Positions 52,667 through 62,211 of a DNA stretch of 64,000 nt are shown here, piece after piece; within the stretch, counting starts at the first letter, position 1, and every line of letters begins with the position of its first letter. Source of the DNA: JAWPMT01 sp965267435. GTDB taxonomy: Bacteria > Bacteroidota > Bacteroidia > Cytophagales > Cyclobacteriaceae. The translations under genes and the position numbers were made by a program. Where the stretch lies: assembly GCA_965267435.1 (NCBI GenBank), contig OZ253960.1:2108001-2172000 (forward strand). Reading direction: 5' to 3'. Below the pieces are notes generated by a model that saw only the letters and a program-made list of their open reading frames with translations, was not told where the DNA came from and did no database searches.

Positions 52667-52972
52667 TCATAAGCTGCCGCTTCCCGGAAAGTACTGATCG
52701 ACCTGAACCGTTTCGAAGACTTCCTCCTCGACATCACATTGACTTGATTGTCCATTGGATTGTACGATGAGCACAAATTGCTCAGGGTGGTTCACCTCCT
52801 TCTTCATGGGAGCGTCCAGATAAACAGAATACCAGTCGATCTCCTCTCTATGGGAGGGCACATGCACCTTGTCAATGACGACGCCCCCCTCACACGCGCA
52901 AGGTTTCGCAAAAAGGTAGATGGTCACACCTGTGACCATCATCAACCCTTTGATTATTAAAAGAACCTTCAT
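52667..52972 (-). CDS. Small exported/anchored protein, unknown
   Basis: A longer frame continues to 53587 but that part is out-of-frame with the real membrane gene. The ATG at 52970-52972 gives 101 residues, overlapping the upstream stop as ATGA. The N-terminus is hydrophobic (MKVLLIIKGLMMVTGVTIYLF) with CACEGG after it, so it is either an anchor or a signal. The rest is acidic and beta-like. Role unknown; coupled to the gene before it. Confidence 0.55.
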   Translation of the reverse strand: MKVLLIIKGLMMVTGVTIYLFAKPCACEGGVVIDKVHVPSHREEIDWYSVYLDAPMKKEVNHPEQFVLIVQSNGQSSQCDVEEEVFETVQVDQYFPGSGSL

Positions 52973-53685
52973 GCCTGAGCGGCTTTTGGCTGACGAACCA
53001 GCGCTCTCACAGCGTACAAATGAAGGGCAAGCGCCACGGGTGCCGTAATCCCTAATACCAGCATCATCGGGAATGAGCCCGCCAATGCGGTCGAAGGGTT
53101 GGCATCGCTCCAGATCGGGTAGTTCGCGAGCAGAATCCTCGATACATTTAGCAGATCCAACAACCCTATGCCGGTAAACAGCCAAGCAGCATTCGCGCCA
53201 TATTGATTGCGTTGATAAAGCAATATCGATGCTGTAATCGCCAAGATGCCTGTGGCGACGTCTCCATATCCGGAGCTGACAAAATCCTGAGGTCCCATGC
53301 CGGATCTCGCAATGAGCAAGAATACGGCGCCAAAGACCCTGAAAAACTGCGCTCCAACGGTGACATGCAAAGGGATCGCATTCAGCACCTCCTGGAAGGA
53401 GGACCTGAAATATATGATGAGTAAAATACCCACCGGCAATACGAGGCCCAGCAAGAACCGCGGAATGATATCTCCTTCCCTGTATTCGAAGACACCAGCG
53501 AATGTGAGTGCAAACAGGAGCGCCGTCCAGCCAATGATGCCGAACAAAGCCTGCCTCCAGAATGCCCTTTTCTGTTGTTGATTCCAAGTAACTGCCCGTA
53601 CGCCTTGGGCAAGCACGTACAACAGAGCCACCGGCGAGATAATGCCCAGCAATATGCCGGCGGCTTGGATTATTTGAGTTTCCAT
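52969..53685 (-). CDS. Multi-helix membrane protein, unknown
   Basis: A 238-residue membrane protein with six or seven hydrophobic helices: IIQAAGILLGIISPVALLYV, ALFGIIGWTALLFALTFAGV, FLLGLVLPVGILLIIYF, FRVFGAVFLLIARSG, DVATGILAITASILLYQ, LFTGIGLLDLLNVSRILL, FPMMLVLGITAPVALALHL. No motif identifies a family. First gene of a two-gene unit with 52667-52972; the acyl-CoA dehydrogenase gene ends 40 nt upstream, so one longer operon is possible. Confidence 0.75.
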   Translation of the reverse strand: METQIIQAAGILLGIISPVALLYVLAQGVRAVTWNQQQKRAFWRQALFGIIGWTALLFALTFAGVFEYREGDIIPRFLLGLVLPVGILLIIYFRSSFQEVLNAIPLHVTVGAQFFRVFGAVFLLIARSGMGPQDFVSSGYGDVATGILAITASILLYQRNQYGANAAWLFTGIGLLDLLNVSRILLANYPIWSDANPSTALAGSFPMMLVLGITAPVALALHLYAVRALVRQPKAAQA

Positions 53686-53725
53686 CAGTATATGATTATT
53701 GGTAAAAAGTCTATTGAAATGGGCC

Positions 53726-54853
53726 CTATCGGACCGTGTTTTTTAGCAGATACTCACCGGTGAATAGCTGCTGGTCCTTCTCTGCCAGGGGATGGTACTG
53801 GGCAGCCTGAACATCGCGGAAGAGGATCTCCAAACCCGTCTTTTTGTAATAGGCCTTCCCTCCGATGGTTTCCATGGCCTTACTCACCACCTCGATACTT
53901 GCTTTGGCGACATTGGTTTTTCGAGTGAGCATCTCCACTGCCAGCAGATCATCAAAATCGCCGTCCAATCCCCCCGCCAGCCGGACCATGTCGGTATGTA
54001 TCACAGTCGCCTTATTCAGCAGGTTGTACAGCTCGCCTAGTTGATAAGTCGCATGGGGTTTCAGTCGCGATTGCTGCTGTAGTTGGGTTTGCGTGATGGC
54101 AAATGCCTTCTTCGCGATACCCACATAGGCCGCCATGATAAGCGGCATCGCCACACCGAGGACCACATTCCAGAATGGATGGAACTCCCCTTGCGGGCGC
54201 TCCAAAGTAATGGCTGCCTCAGGGATGAAGACATCTTTGAAAGCGATGGTTTGTGATCCTGTACCGCGCATACCGAGGGTATCCCAGTCGTTGAGCAAGG
54301 AAACACCCTCCACGATCATGGGCACCGCGAAGTGCAAGACGAGGTCTCCCTCCGTCGGATGCCGAAAGGGTGCGCTAGTCACCGCAACGTCCCCGAAGGC
54401 GGACTGGCTGGCAAAGTGCTTGTAGCCACTGAAGAGATATCCGCCTTTGGTTCTCTTCAACTCACCATTGGACTCCAACCAGTCCCTTGCTCCGGTGCTA
54501 ATGAGCACCACATTGTCTTGGGCAACCTTTGCCAGCATTTCCTCCCCTCCCTTTCCCCGGCGATATCGCCAAACGGCGGCCGCCACCAAATGCTGGTGCA
54601 TGGCCATGGCTAGTGCTGTCGAGGCGCTGTAACTCCCCAGGACTTCCACAATCTCACACATCTCTGCGTGGGACACGCCCCCACCCCCTAACTCAGTCGG
54701 GATCTGCGCCTTGAAAAAGCCATGTTCCTTAAGGAGGTGATAGTTATCCTCAACAAAAAGTGCTTCTCTGTCGGTCTTATCTGCATGTTTCTCAAGCTCT
54801 GGGCCAAGATCATGCAAGCACTCAATCAAGTCTATGGTCTCTAGTGTGTTCAT
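53726..54853 (-). CDS. Acyl-CoA dehydrogenase-family flavoprotein
   Basis: A 375-residue protein with the acyl-CoA dehydrogenase layout: N-terminal helices (LLKEHGFFKAQIPTELGGGG), a middle beta domain (RGTGSQTIAFKDVFIPEAAI) and a C-terminal helical domain (AKASIEVVSKAMETIGGKAY, FRDVQAAQYHPLAEKDQQLF). The G-T-G-S-x-x-I-x-F-x-D-V motif is standard. The catalytic Glu of classic dehydrogenases cannot be placed with certainty, so it might be a class D monooxygenase-like variant. Likely FAD-dependent; substrate unknown. Confidence 0.87.
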   Translation of the reverse strand: MNTLETIDLIECLHDLGPELEKHADKTDREALFVEDNYHLLKEHGFFKAQIPTELGGGGVSHAEMCEIVEVLGSYSASTALAMAMHQHLVAAAVWRYRRGKGGEEMLAKVAQDNVVLISTGARDWLESNGELKRTKGGYLFSGYKHFASQSAFGDVAVTSAPFRHPTEGDLVLHFAVPMIVEGVSLLNDWDTLGMRGTGSQTIAFKDVFIPEAAITLERPQGEFHPFWNVVLGVAMPLIMAAYVGIAKKAFAITQTQLQQQSRLKPHATYQLGELYNLLNKATVIHTDMVRLAGGLDGDFDDLLAVEMLTRKTNVAKASIEVVSKAMETIGGKAYYKKTGLEILFRDVQAAQYHPLAEKDQQLFTGEYLLKNTVR

Positions 54854-54979
54854 GTGTAACAGATTTTCTCTCGTGATATCTGCTACAAATGAACGTCGCC
54901 GGCGAAGGCCTGTCTATGCTCACAAGCCCAAGCTATTGACTGAGAAGCTCAAGAAATGGAAACGAATAAAAAACCCCAA

Positions 54980-55852
54980 TTAGGGAGCACTGAGGCACTC
55001 GTTGCGATAGGTCAGCGGTGTCTTATTGAAGCGTTCCTTAAAGGTTCTGCTGAAGTGAGAGGTGTCCTCAAAGCCGCTTTCATAGGCCACCTGTGAAATA
55101 TTCAAAGCGTCATTATGCAACAACACCGCGGCGTGTTCAAGACGCTTCGTGAGCAGCCATTTGCCGGGTGAAATCTCGTAGTGGTTTTGGAAGTCCCTTT
55201 TGAATGAAGACAGCGACCGGTGGCACAGCTTGGCAAAATCCTCCATCGACAGGTTGTAGCAATAGTTTTGCTCCATGATCCTTGGAAGGGAGGGCAGATT
55301 TCCCTGGGTAAAAGACTTGAAGTAGTTAGCTAAACCCTGATAGTCCTTACTTGTCAGGATACTTACAAGTAGCTCCTTGAACTTTAATTCCAGAAGGGTA
55401 TCAGCAGGCTTCACATCGCTACTAAAGTGAGGCAACATGCCTTGAAAAAAGCCAGTGAGAAGTGGGGTAGCTGGCACGCGCAAAATGGCATCATCCAGTG
55501 ATTCCAACTGTGGGGTCAATGACACTTTGCCTTTGAGTTCCTCCAGTGTGTCACGAATGAATTCGTCGGTGATGAAAAATACCAGCATGCAGAAGTCATC
55601 ATCGAAGAATTGCCTCGCAATAGCCGCTCCCTTCTTTACATAAGCGGTATCTCCAGACTCAACTTCGACCGTACCTTGAATTGTGCGCCAGGATTTCCGG
55701 CCGCTCAACACGTGCAGGATGTAGTCCGTTTGCGTCCAAATGCCAATCTCTTCATCTGGAAAAGGACAACTATACTCCACACACAACAGGCCATCGAGCT
55801 TGAACTTGTTGTAATGTAAACCGTCCCTTACGTTCTCAAAGAAATTCTGCAT
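54980..55852 (-). CDS. AraC-family transcriptional regulator
   Basis: A 290-residue regulator. The N-terminal part (~1-180) is a cupin-like ligand domain (GRKSWRTIQGTVEVESGDTA). The C-terminal ~105 residues are two AraC helix-turn-helices: MEDFAKLCHRSLSSFKRDF, then ALNISQVAYESGFEDTSHFS and RTFKERFNKTPLTYRNE. Such regulators usually control a neighbouring gene; the closest candidates are the acyl-CoA dehydrogenase (downstream, 126-nt gap) and the DUF6090 gene (divergent). No binding site is recognised. Confidence 0.92.
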   Translation of the reverse strand: MQNFFENVRDGLHYNKFKLDGLLCVEYSCPFPDEEIGIWTQTDYILHVLSGRKSWRTIQGTVEVESGDTAYVKKGAAIARQFFDDDFCMLVFFITDEFIRDTLEELKGKVSLTPQLESLDDAILRVPATPLLTGFFQGMLPHFSSDVKPADTLLELKFKELLVSILTSKDYQGLANYFKSFTQGNLPSLPRIMEQNYCYNLSMEDFAKLCHRSLSSFKRDFQNHYEISPGKWLLTKRLEHAAVLLHNDALNISQVAYESGFEDTSHFSRTFKERFNKTPLTYRNECLSAP

Positions 55853-56112
55853 CCGCCAAAGAATAACCTGGGGTTAGTTTTAATACTGAAAGATAACGTT
55901 TGGGGTTTCAAAGACCTGGACCTGGAGTACCAAAACTTGGGAAGCGGTACTTGAGAGGATTTACTAGTGTGAAATACGAATACCTGTCAAATGCCTGCGA
56001 GCTCCGCATACAATAGTCAGTTTGATATTCCCTGCAGTTGAAGTACTTTGGTGGCGTCAGGAGGAGGCACACCGGATCATTGTCAATGGTCAAGCCCTAT
56101 CGATCAATGGTT

Positions 56113-56928
56113 ATGAAAAAGATTCTGGACACACTTAGAGCTAAATGGGCGGAATACCTTCTGGAAATCGTCGTAATTGTAATTGGTATATTGGGGGCCT
56201 TTGCCCTGAATAATTGGAATGAGCAAAGAAAACAGGATAATCAGGCGCGTACCTATATGGCAGCACTGCACCTGGATTTTCTGCAAAATGAGGCATTCAT
56301 ACAAGAGACGCTGAATCAATTGGAGGGTACCAAAAGAGCTGCAAAGAGCCTTTCTGTTTTCATTGAAAAGGGTTTTGTGCCAGACACAACCCCTGGACCG
56401 GTGGTGGACAGCGGCTTTGTTGCCAATTGGTCTAAATACGTCAACACCTACATTCCTATCAGAGATACGGCAAGCCTTCTGCATAATTTGAACAGGTCCA
56501 CGTGGCTGACCAACTATGACCTGCTAATCCCTACCTGGAACGAAATCATAGGTGCCGGTCAAATGGATCTAATCGATTCAGACACAATCAAAAAGTCCAT
56601 TGTCAACCTCCATTTCGCCGCCTCTGAAGCTGAGGAGTTGGAAACAAAAGTCATGACACCTATTGTGCGGGACTACAAGGCTTATCAAGCGCAGTACTTC
56701 AACGTAAGTCGCTCACAGCCAATTCCCGAAGTGAGCGTGAGCTACGGGCTTTTCACTGATGAGGCAGTAATAGACATTAGCGGGCTTAGAAACAGCGAGG
56801 ATTTCAAGTATCATCTGCAACGTGTGTATCGAGCGGCGAACGAATCACAGAGTCTCATTGGAGGAATGGTTCGACAGCCGAGCCAGCAGGTGCTGATGCT
56901 TCTGGAACTAGAGACTGAGAAATACTGA
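56113..56928 (+). CDS. DUF6090-family membrane-anchored protein
   Basis: ATG at 56113 (271 residues); ATG at 56107 is nearly as good. The start MKKILDTLRAKWAEYLLEI is followed by VVIVIGILGAFALNNWNEQR. The W-x-E-Y-x-L-E-x-x-x-I-V-I-G-I-L-x-A-x-x-L-N-N-W-N-E motif defines DUF6090, a single N-terminal helix plus a long helical body. Function unknown. It is divergent from the AraC gene with a 260-base gap. Confidence 0.88.
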   Translation: MKKILDTLRAKWAEYLLEIVVIVIGILGAFALNNWNEQRKQDNQARTYMAALHLDFLQNEAFIQETLNQLEGTKRAAKSLSVFIEKGFVPDTTPGPVVDSGFVANWSKYVNTYIPIRDTASLLHNLNRSTWLTNYDLLIPTWNEIIGAGQMDLIDSDTIKKSIVNLHFAASEAEELETKVMTPIVRDYKAYQAQYFNVSRSQPIPEVSVSYGLFTDEAVIDISGLRNSEDFKYHLQRVYRAANESQSLIGGMVRQPSQQVLMLLELETEKY

Positions 56929-56981
56929 CATTGGCAGAATTTTGAGAAGTCGATAAAGCGCTACCCCTGCACCAAGAGAAG

Positions 56982-58337
56982 CTAGAGCCTCTTATCGAGC
57001 TTCAGTAGGGTATTCAGCAAGACATTGGCGCCATTGGTGATGTCCTCGGGCCTGGAATACTCCTTCGGAGAATGACTAATCCCACCAACGCTTGGAACGA
57101 ATATCATACCCATGGAAGTGATCTGGGCAATCTCCTGGGCGTCGTGGCCAGCTCCACTTGGCATTACCTGATACGACAACTCCAACTCTTCCGTGCTCTC
57201 GATGATGGCCTGCTGAATGCGTTTATCCGCCAGCGCGGGGGTTCCTGTGATGTCCATCAATGAAAATGAGATGTCTGTCCCACTGTCTTCCGCGATCTGC
57301 GCTGCCCGCTGTTCGATTTCCCTGAACAACCTCCAAATCTTATCTGTGGAGAGATCGCGCATTTCCAACGTGAAGGTTACCTTCCCCGGTATGACATTTG
57401 GTGCGCCGGGCTCTGCATTAATAATACCGACCGTGCCAACTTGTGCCCCTTCTTCCGAAGTGACAACCTCATTGATAACGGTGATTAAGCGAGACGCCGC
57501 GAGTAAAGCATCTTTGCGTAGGTTCATTGGCGTAGTGCCGGCATGATTGGCAAAGCCCTCAACGGTCACCTCCCAGACCTCAATCCCGACGATACCCTCC
57601 ACGACGCCAATCTCCAGGCCAGCAGCGTCGAGCAGTGCTCCCTGCTCAATATGCAGCTCCAGGTATACCGCCATATCTCCCTCACCTCTCACTGCCTCTT
57701 TGATTCGCTCGGCATCACCACCAATTTTCTTGGTGCCCTCCCTGACTGTCAACGCACTTCTATTTACCAATTCCAGCCCCCGGTCTTTGAGCACGCCCGT
57801 CATGGCACGGCTTCCCACTACACCGCCTTCCTCGTTAGCGAAGATGATTACCTCCAAAGGATGTCTGGTTTGGATACCCAGATCGGCCATCGTCTTCACA
57901 ACCTCGATGGCGCTCATCGACCCTACACACCCGTCATAATCGCCACCATTGGGGACGGTATCGATGTGCGAGCCAAAGGCAATAGGTTTCTTTGAGGGGT
58001 CCGTCCCTGCCCTGGTGCCGATGATATTGCCGGCAAAATCTATGGTCACCTCCAGACCCGCAGCACGCATGAGCCCCATTGCGAAGTCACGACCCTGCAG
58101 ATCAGCATCGGTATATGCTACCCGACTCGTACCTCCTGAAGAGTCTTTGCCAAATGATGCCAGTTGCTGAAGGGTGCTATTCAGCCTCTTCCCATTGACA
58201 ACAGGTATGTCTTGTGCAACCGCAGGGCTACTAATCATCCACTGGCCCAGCAGTGTGAGGGAAACAGCTATCAGTATAAGCCGCCGGTCGTTTGTGAATA
58301 GGAAGGATCTTGAATCGTTGTTCACAGGCCTGAGCAT
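56982..58337 (-). CDS. Exported M20-family Zn amidase (N-carbamoyl amino-acid hydrolase-like)
   Basis: A 451-residue protein. A signal peptide precedes the enzyme (ILIAVSLTLLGQWMISSPAVA, about residues 21-41). Metal-binding motifs are all present: FGSHIDTVPNGGDYDGCVG, EVIIFANEEGGVVGSRAMTG, LELHIEQGALLDAAG and the C-terminal SGAGHDAQEIAQI. This is the Zn-dependent hydantoinase/carbamoylase or allantoate amidohydrolase subfamily. The likely reaction is removal of a carbamoyl or acyl group from an amino acid. The exported location is unusual, as most family members are cytosolic. Confidence 0.9.
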   Translation of the reverse strand: MLRPVNNDSRSFLFTNDRRLILIAVSLTLLGQWMISSPAVAQDIPVVNGKRLNSTLQQLASFGKDSSGGTSRVAYTDADLQGRDFAMGLMRAAGLEVTIDFAGNIIGTRAGTDPSKKPIAFGSHIDTVPNGGDYDGCVGSMSAIEVVKTMADLGIQTRHPLEVIIFANEEGGVVGSRAMTGVLKDRGLELVNRSALTVREGTKKIGGDAERIKEAVRGEGDMAVYLELHIEQGALLDAAGLEIGVVEGIVGIEVWEVTVEGFANHAGTTPMNLRKDALLAASRLITVINEVVTSEEGAQVGTVGIINAEPGAPNVIPGKVTFTLEMRDLSTDKIWRLFREIEQRAAQIAEDSGTDISFSLMDITGTPALADKRIQQAIIESTEELELSYQVMPSGAGHDAQEIAQITSMGMIFVPSVGGISHSPKEYSRPEDITNGANVLLNTLLKLDKRL

Positions 58338-58403
58338 TAGAGGTTGTCAGGGCCAAGGTAGTCAATCACACGATTACGGAGGTCTGCTGCTAACGTGTGG
58401 ACA

Positions 58404-59165
58404 TCACTCCATCAAAGCCACCACGCGTGCCGGCGCTGCCGAGGCACCCACGATCTTCAAGGGGAACACAGCCACCTTAAAGCCGGTGAGTGGCAGGGCA
58501 TCCAGGTTTACCAGCTGCTCCATGTGCCAGTATTCCTTTTCTCGACCGACCAGATGCGCCTCCCAAAAATACTCGGTGTCGCCTGTCTCTTTCGCCTTTT
58601 CCATCATATGGGGCAGCGGCAGGTCCCACCCCCATTGGTCGATTCCCATGACCTTGATGCCTTGATCAATTAACCACTCCGTCGCCGGAGCGCTCATGCC
58701 CGTACCTACTTTGTGGAAGTCCTTTGTCCCATTGAATTGGTCTCTGCCTGTTTTGATCAAGACGATCATTCCGGGTTGGATCCGCAGGTTATTCTCTTTC
58801 AGAAATTCTTCTATATCCTCGACGGTAATGGGGTCGAAATCCGCTTTGTGCTTCATATCGATTACCAATCCTTCGGCATGGCACCATTCCAGGGGTATTT
58901 GGTCTATGGTCTTAGACGGTTCACCGTTGGTCGTCGGCGAATAGTGCCATGGCGCGTCGATATGGGTAGTGGCGTGAACGCCCATCTTTTGGATGGTATC
59001 GTCTGCCCAGCCCTCAAAGCCTTTTGGGAACAGTTTGAAAGGTAAACCCAAAAACCGGAGGAGCCATCGCGCTTTCTTATGTGGCTTATGCTTGATTTTC
59101 ACCTTCATGAACCACGGGTCCGATGCGTTGTATTGAATGGGTTTGGACAGGTCTATTATCTTCAT
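58404..59165 (-). CDS. Cyclase-family metal hydrolase (kynurenine formamidase-like)
   Basis: A 253-residue cytosolic protein, shown by the cyclase motif GVHATTHIDAPWHY (H-x-x-T-H-x-D-x-P-x-H) near residues 60-75 and VLIKTGRDQFNG with the Asp-Gln-Trp-Gly segment GIDQWGWDLPLPHM. Family members hydrolyse N-formylkynurenine, isatin or polyketide-like substrates in a Mn/Zn-dependent way; the substrate here is unknown. It lies between the M20 amidase (66 nt) and the hybrid kinase (44 nt), all minus strand, so a common transcript is possible. Confidence 0.85.
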   Translation of the reverse strand: MKIIDLSKPIQYNASDPWFMKVKIKHKPHKKARWLLRFLGLPFKLFPKGFEGWADDTIQKMGVHATTHIDAPWHYSPTTNGEPSKTIDQIPLEWCHAEGLVIDMKHKADFDPITVEDIEEFLKENNLRIQPGMIVLIKTGRDQFNGTKDFHKVGTGMSAPATEWLIDQGIKVMGIDQWGWDLPLPHMMEKAKETGDTEYFWEAHLVGREKEYWHMEQLVNLDALPLTGFKVAVFPLKIVGASAAPARVVALME

Positions 59166-59209
59166 TGTGTAGGAGCGTAATACTTATGCTTTGTTCATCG
59201 CCCGAATCT

Positions 59210-61399
59210 TCATTGTTCGTGAATCTTTCTGTACTCCGTTGGTGATTGATCAAACAACTCGCTGAAGGAAGAGCTGAAGTACGTCTGGCTGCTAAACCCC
59301 ACTCGGTATGCAATCTCGGAGACGGTATCCTCGCTATCCACAAGCAGTTCAGCCGCCCGGTGGAGCCGATAGCTCTTCACATACGTTGTCGCGGACTTGT
59401 TAGTCAGCGCTTTGAGTTTACGATGAATCTGCGACCGGCTCATCCCGACCTCCCTCGCGAGGTCGTCCACACCAAAGAGGTTGTTGTCCAAATTGGTCTC
59501 AGTGATCTCCTTTACGTGGTTCAGAAACTGATCATTGATGTCTTGCTTCTTTTCCATCACCGGCCGAGACCAAATTGTATCCTGGTAGTGCTCCTGCAGC
59601 TTCCTGCGCATGTCTATCAGATTATTGATCCGTGCGATGAGCTCCTCTCTTTCAAAAGGCTTGACCAGGTAATCATCGGCACCTTGGTGCAACCCTTCGA
59701 TTTTGTGCTCCTTCGATGCCTTCGCTGTCAACAAGACCACGGGCACGTGTGCAGTCTTTTGATGGTTCTTTATTTCGGCACACAATTGCAAGCCATCCAT
59801 CTTGGGCATCATGACATCGCTGATGATGAGGTCTGGCACGTGTTCAGTAGCCCTCTCTAAGCCCTCAAGTCCATCGCTTGCCTCCATGATGCGATAGTCG
59901 TCTTCCAGGATAGATCGAATGAGTTTTCGCAAGTCCGCGTTGTCCTCTACGATCAACACCAACAATTCATTGGCCTCAAGGTCTTCCGGTTGAGCTACCT
60001 CCTCCTGATGGAGGATATGCTCAGGCTTGGCCGGCTCGGAGGGCTGATGATCCTCCGTCAATGCCATGTGCTCATCCTCATAGAACAAGGGCAATTCGAC
60101 GGTAAACGTTGTCTTCCCGTGTGCGCTGACCACCGAAACGGTGCCCTGGTGGACCTCCACCAGTTCCTTGACCAGAGCCAGGCCTATCCCTGTACCTTCG
60201 TGCTCTCGGGTGCTTTCGGAGTTCACCTGGTAGAATCTATCAAAAAGATGAGATAGCGCCCCAGCATCAATTTCGACCCCGGTATTGGATACCTCAATGC
60301 TGAGGTTTTCACCACGGTTAATGGCTACGTCAATGATCCCCTCTGCGGGTGTAAACTTCACCGCATTGGACAGCAAGTTGGAAAGCACCTTTTGTAGCTT
60401 CTCGTGGTCAAAGTAGGCAGTGATCGGCGCGTCCGTCGTGCTACTCGAAAACTTCTTACCATTGAACAGCAGCAGTTGCTTTCGCGAAAGCGCCAAGGAC
60501 TCAAAGATGGCATAGTTGCGTTTGACATAGGTGACGATGTCATCTTCCCGTAGCTGAAGCCTCTCCTCTCCTGATTCCAACTTGGCAATGTCCAACAACT
60601 GATTGATCAGTTCAAGGAGTCGGTTCGCATTATTCTTAATCGTACGATTGTCCTCGCGTACTTTTTGGTCTTTGGTCTTGTCGATATGTTTATTGGCCAG
60701 GCCAAGAATAATGGTCAGTGGTGTACGGAACTCGTGGGAGATATTCGCGAAAAAACGTGTCTTCAACACGTCCATTTCCTTGAGTTTCTCGTTTTGGGTC
60801 TCAATCGCTGCTTTGAGCTCTGTTTGCCGGTTGACGTACACGTACTGAACGGCAAAAATTAGTCCTGACACGCCGGCGATATTGAGAATGAAAATACCAT
60901 TGATGAAATCCTCTGAGACCGACGTGCTGAAATACTGATTGAAGTAGTCATTGAACAGCCAGGCCACTACGAGCAACATGAAATAGGCCACAAACCATTT
61001 CACACTGTTCTTGGTCTTGAAAAACACCAGCGCCCCTACCGGAGACACCAACGCCCAAATGATGACTGCGCTGCTGCCTATGAAGCCCCCAAGGCTTGCT
61101 TGCAACAGAAGTGGCAGTATAAGGATTAGAAACAGCTGACTATTCCGGAAAAAATAGTACCGCTTCGTGATCCCAAAATGCAAGAGCGTCAGGAACGAAA
61201 GGATACTATAAGAGAAAGGTATAGCTCCTGACAGGTACAGCCCATTGTAGAAGTATAGACTCGACCATAGCAGGCCGAGCGCGGCAAACGGTACGGCGAG
61301 AACCGTGAGGCTTGCCTTCATGATTTTCTCCTCTTCACTATCGCTGTCCTTGATACCGACCTTACCTAGCGCAGCTTTCCATTGACTGAGATTCATCAT
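59210..61399 (-). CDS. Membrane hybrid sensor kinase / response regulator / AraC protein
   Basis: ATG at 61399 gives 729 residues (the open frame starts two codons earlier at GTG). Residues ~25-210 are six or seven membrane helices (VLAVPFAALGLLWSSLYFYN; LLLVVAWLFNDYFN; IFAVQYVYV). Then HisKA (FFANISHEFRTPLTIILGL), HATPase_c (FDRFYQVNSES, GTGIGLALVKELVEVHQGT), a receiver (LVLIVEDNADLRKLIRSIL; phospho-acceptor in LIISDVMMPKMDG) and a C-terminal AraC HTH (IHRKLKALTNKSATTYVKSY; SEIAYRVGFSSQTYFSSSF). The protein senses at the membrane and binds DNA directly. It may regulate the cyclase/M20 genes that follow, by inference. Confidence 0.93.
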   Translation of the reverse strand: MMNLSQWKAALGKVGIKDSDSEEEKIMKASLTVLAVPFAALGLLWSSLYFYNGLYLSGAIPFSYSILSFLTLLHFGITKRYYFFRNSQLFLILILPLLLQASLGGFIGSSAVIIWALVSPVGALVFFKTKNSVKWFVAYFMLLVVAWLFNDYFNQYFSTSVSEDFINGIFILNIAGVSGLIFAVQYVYVNRQTELKAAIETQNEKLKEMDVLKTRFFANISHEFRTPLTIILGLANKHIDKTKDQKVREDNRTIKNNANRLLELINQLLDIAKLESGEERLQLREDDIVTYVKRNYAIFESLALSRKQLLLFNGKKFSSSTTDAPITAYFDHEKLQKVLSNLLSNAVKFTPAEGIIDVAINRGENLSIEVSNTGVEIDAGALSHLFDRFYQVNSESTREHEGTGIGLALVKELVEVHQGTVSVVSAHGKTTFTVELPLFYEDEHMALTEDHQPSEPAKPEHILHQEEVAQPEDLEANELLVLIVEDNADLRKLIRSILEDDYRIMEASDGLEGLERATEHVPDLIISDVMMPKMDGLQLCAEIKNHQKTAHVPVVLLTAKASKEHKIEGLHQGADDYLVKPFEREELIARINNLIDMRRKLQEHYQDTIWSRPVMEKKQDINDQFLNHVKEITETNLDNNLFGVDDLAREVGMSRSQIHRKLKALTNKSATTYVKSYRLHRAAELLVDSEDTVSEIAYRVGFSSQTYFSSSFSELFDQSPTEYRKIHEQ

Positions 61400-61707
61400 C
61401 AACACTTAGTTCGACCCAAATATTCAAAATTTCCTTAAAAGCACGGTGAATTAGTTGTGTGGGAATCGTGGTTTCCAAATCCCGCCGAATCCTCCAATCT
61501 GACCTATGGTACCCTCTTTTCCTTGATCATTAATTGTCGTTGCACGTCAAGGTGCAACATGGCTTAATCAATTCCTGCGGTGCCTTAATGCTTTTGAAAC
61601 GGTGGTTAATCCCTGCGACCGGTGCCGACGTCAGCTTTGCATTATTGAAAATGACGAAGAGTAATCACCTACTCGATCATCTTCAGAACACTCAAAAAAA
61701 TATCATT
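61400..61707. promoter_or_regulatory. Divergent intergenic region with an inverted repeat
   Basis: This 308-base gap between the hybrid kinase (minus) and DUF4395 (plus) has no convincing ORF. GTTGCAC-GTCAAG-GTGCAAC at 61539-61558 is a perfect 7-bp inverted repeat with a 6-nt spacer, about 150 nt before the DUF4395 ATG. It may be an operator for the plus-strand operon or an RNA hairpin; no T-run follows. Confidence 0.45.
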
Positions 61708-62190
61708 ATGAAAAAGTCACGAACATTAAGTAGCACCCGTATCTATCGCATCAGAGAGCAGGGATACTTCTCCCTGGCGGATACAGAAATCACAGCCCTG
61801 GCCATTGGCAATCGCATGGCTTATCAGATTTGCCTATTGGTGATGATCATAGGCGTTGTCTTGCAGAATCCCTACGTCATAGGCGCCCTGGCAGTCACTG
61901 CCTTCTTGTCGGTTGTGCTTCCCAATCATCCCTTCGACCTGGTGTACAACCAATTGGTCTCAAGGATCACAAAGCGCCCTGCCGTTCCCCCGCGGTCCGT
62001 ACAGTTGAAGTTTGCCTGCGGAATCGCCGCAGTATGGCTCAGCACGGTAAGCCTACTTCTCTTCAAGGAGCAGGCAATTGCCGCAAACATCATGGCCGCG
62101 GCCTTGATCGGGCTCGCGTCGCTTGTGAGCTTGCTGGACCTGTGCATCCCATCGCGGATCTACAATACCCTATTTGGCATTAAAAAGTAA
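61708..62190 (+). CDS. DUF4395 membrane protein
   Basis: ATG at 61708 gives 160 residues; an open frame continues upstream from 61534 but lacks family features. Helices: ~33-55 (AYQICLLVMIIGVVLQNPYV), 60-75 (VTAFLSVVLPNHPFDLVY), 97-115 (LKFACGIAAVWLSTVSLLLF), 120-142 (NIMAAALIGLASLVSLLDLC). The P-N-H-P-F-D-L-x-Y core and the trailing C-I-P-S-R-x-Y-x-x-x-F are DUF4395. Function unknown; the family often occurs with thiol or sulfur-transfer genes, which matches the DsrE and cysteine-desulfurase genes downstream. Confidence 0.85.
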   Translation: MKKSRTLSSTRIYRIREQGYFSLADTEITALAIGNRMAYQICLLVMIIGVVLQNPYVIGALAVTAFLSVVLPNHPFDLVYNQLVSRITKRPAVPPRSVQLKFACGIAAVWLSTVSLLLFKEQAIAANIMAAALIGLASLVSLLDLCIPSRIYNTLFGIKK

Positions 62191-62211
62191 TCACATATAA
62201 ACCGAAGTATA

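Noticed and set aside
52973..53587. Upstream part of a 306-residue minus-strand frame
   Set aside because: It lies in another frame of the clear membrane gene 52969-53685, is Cys/His/Arg-rich and lacks domain features. Only its end from 52972 is a real gene.
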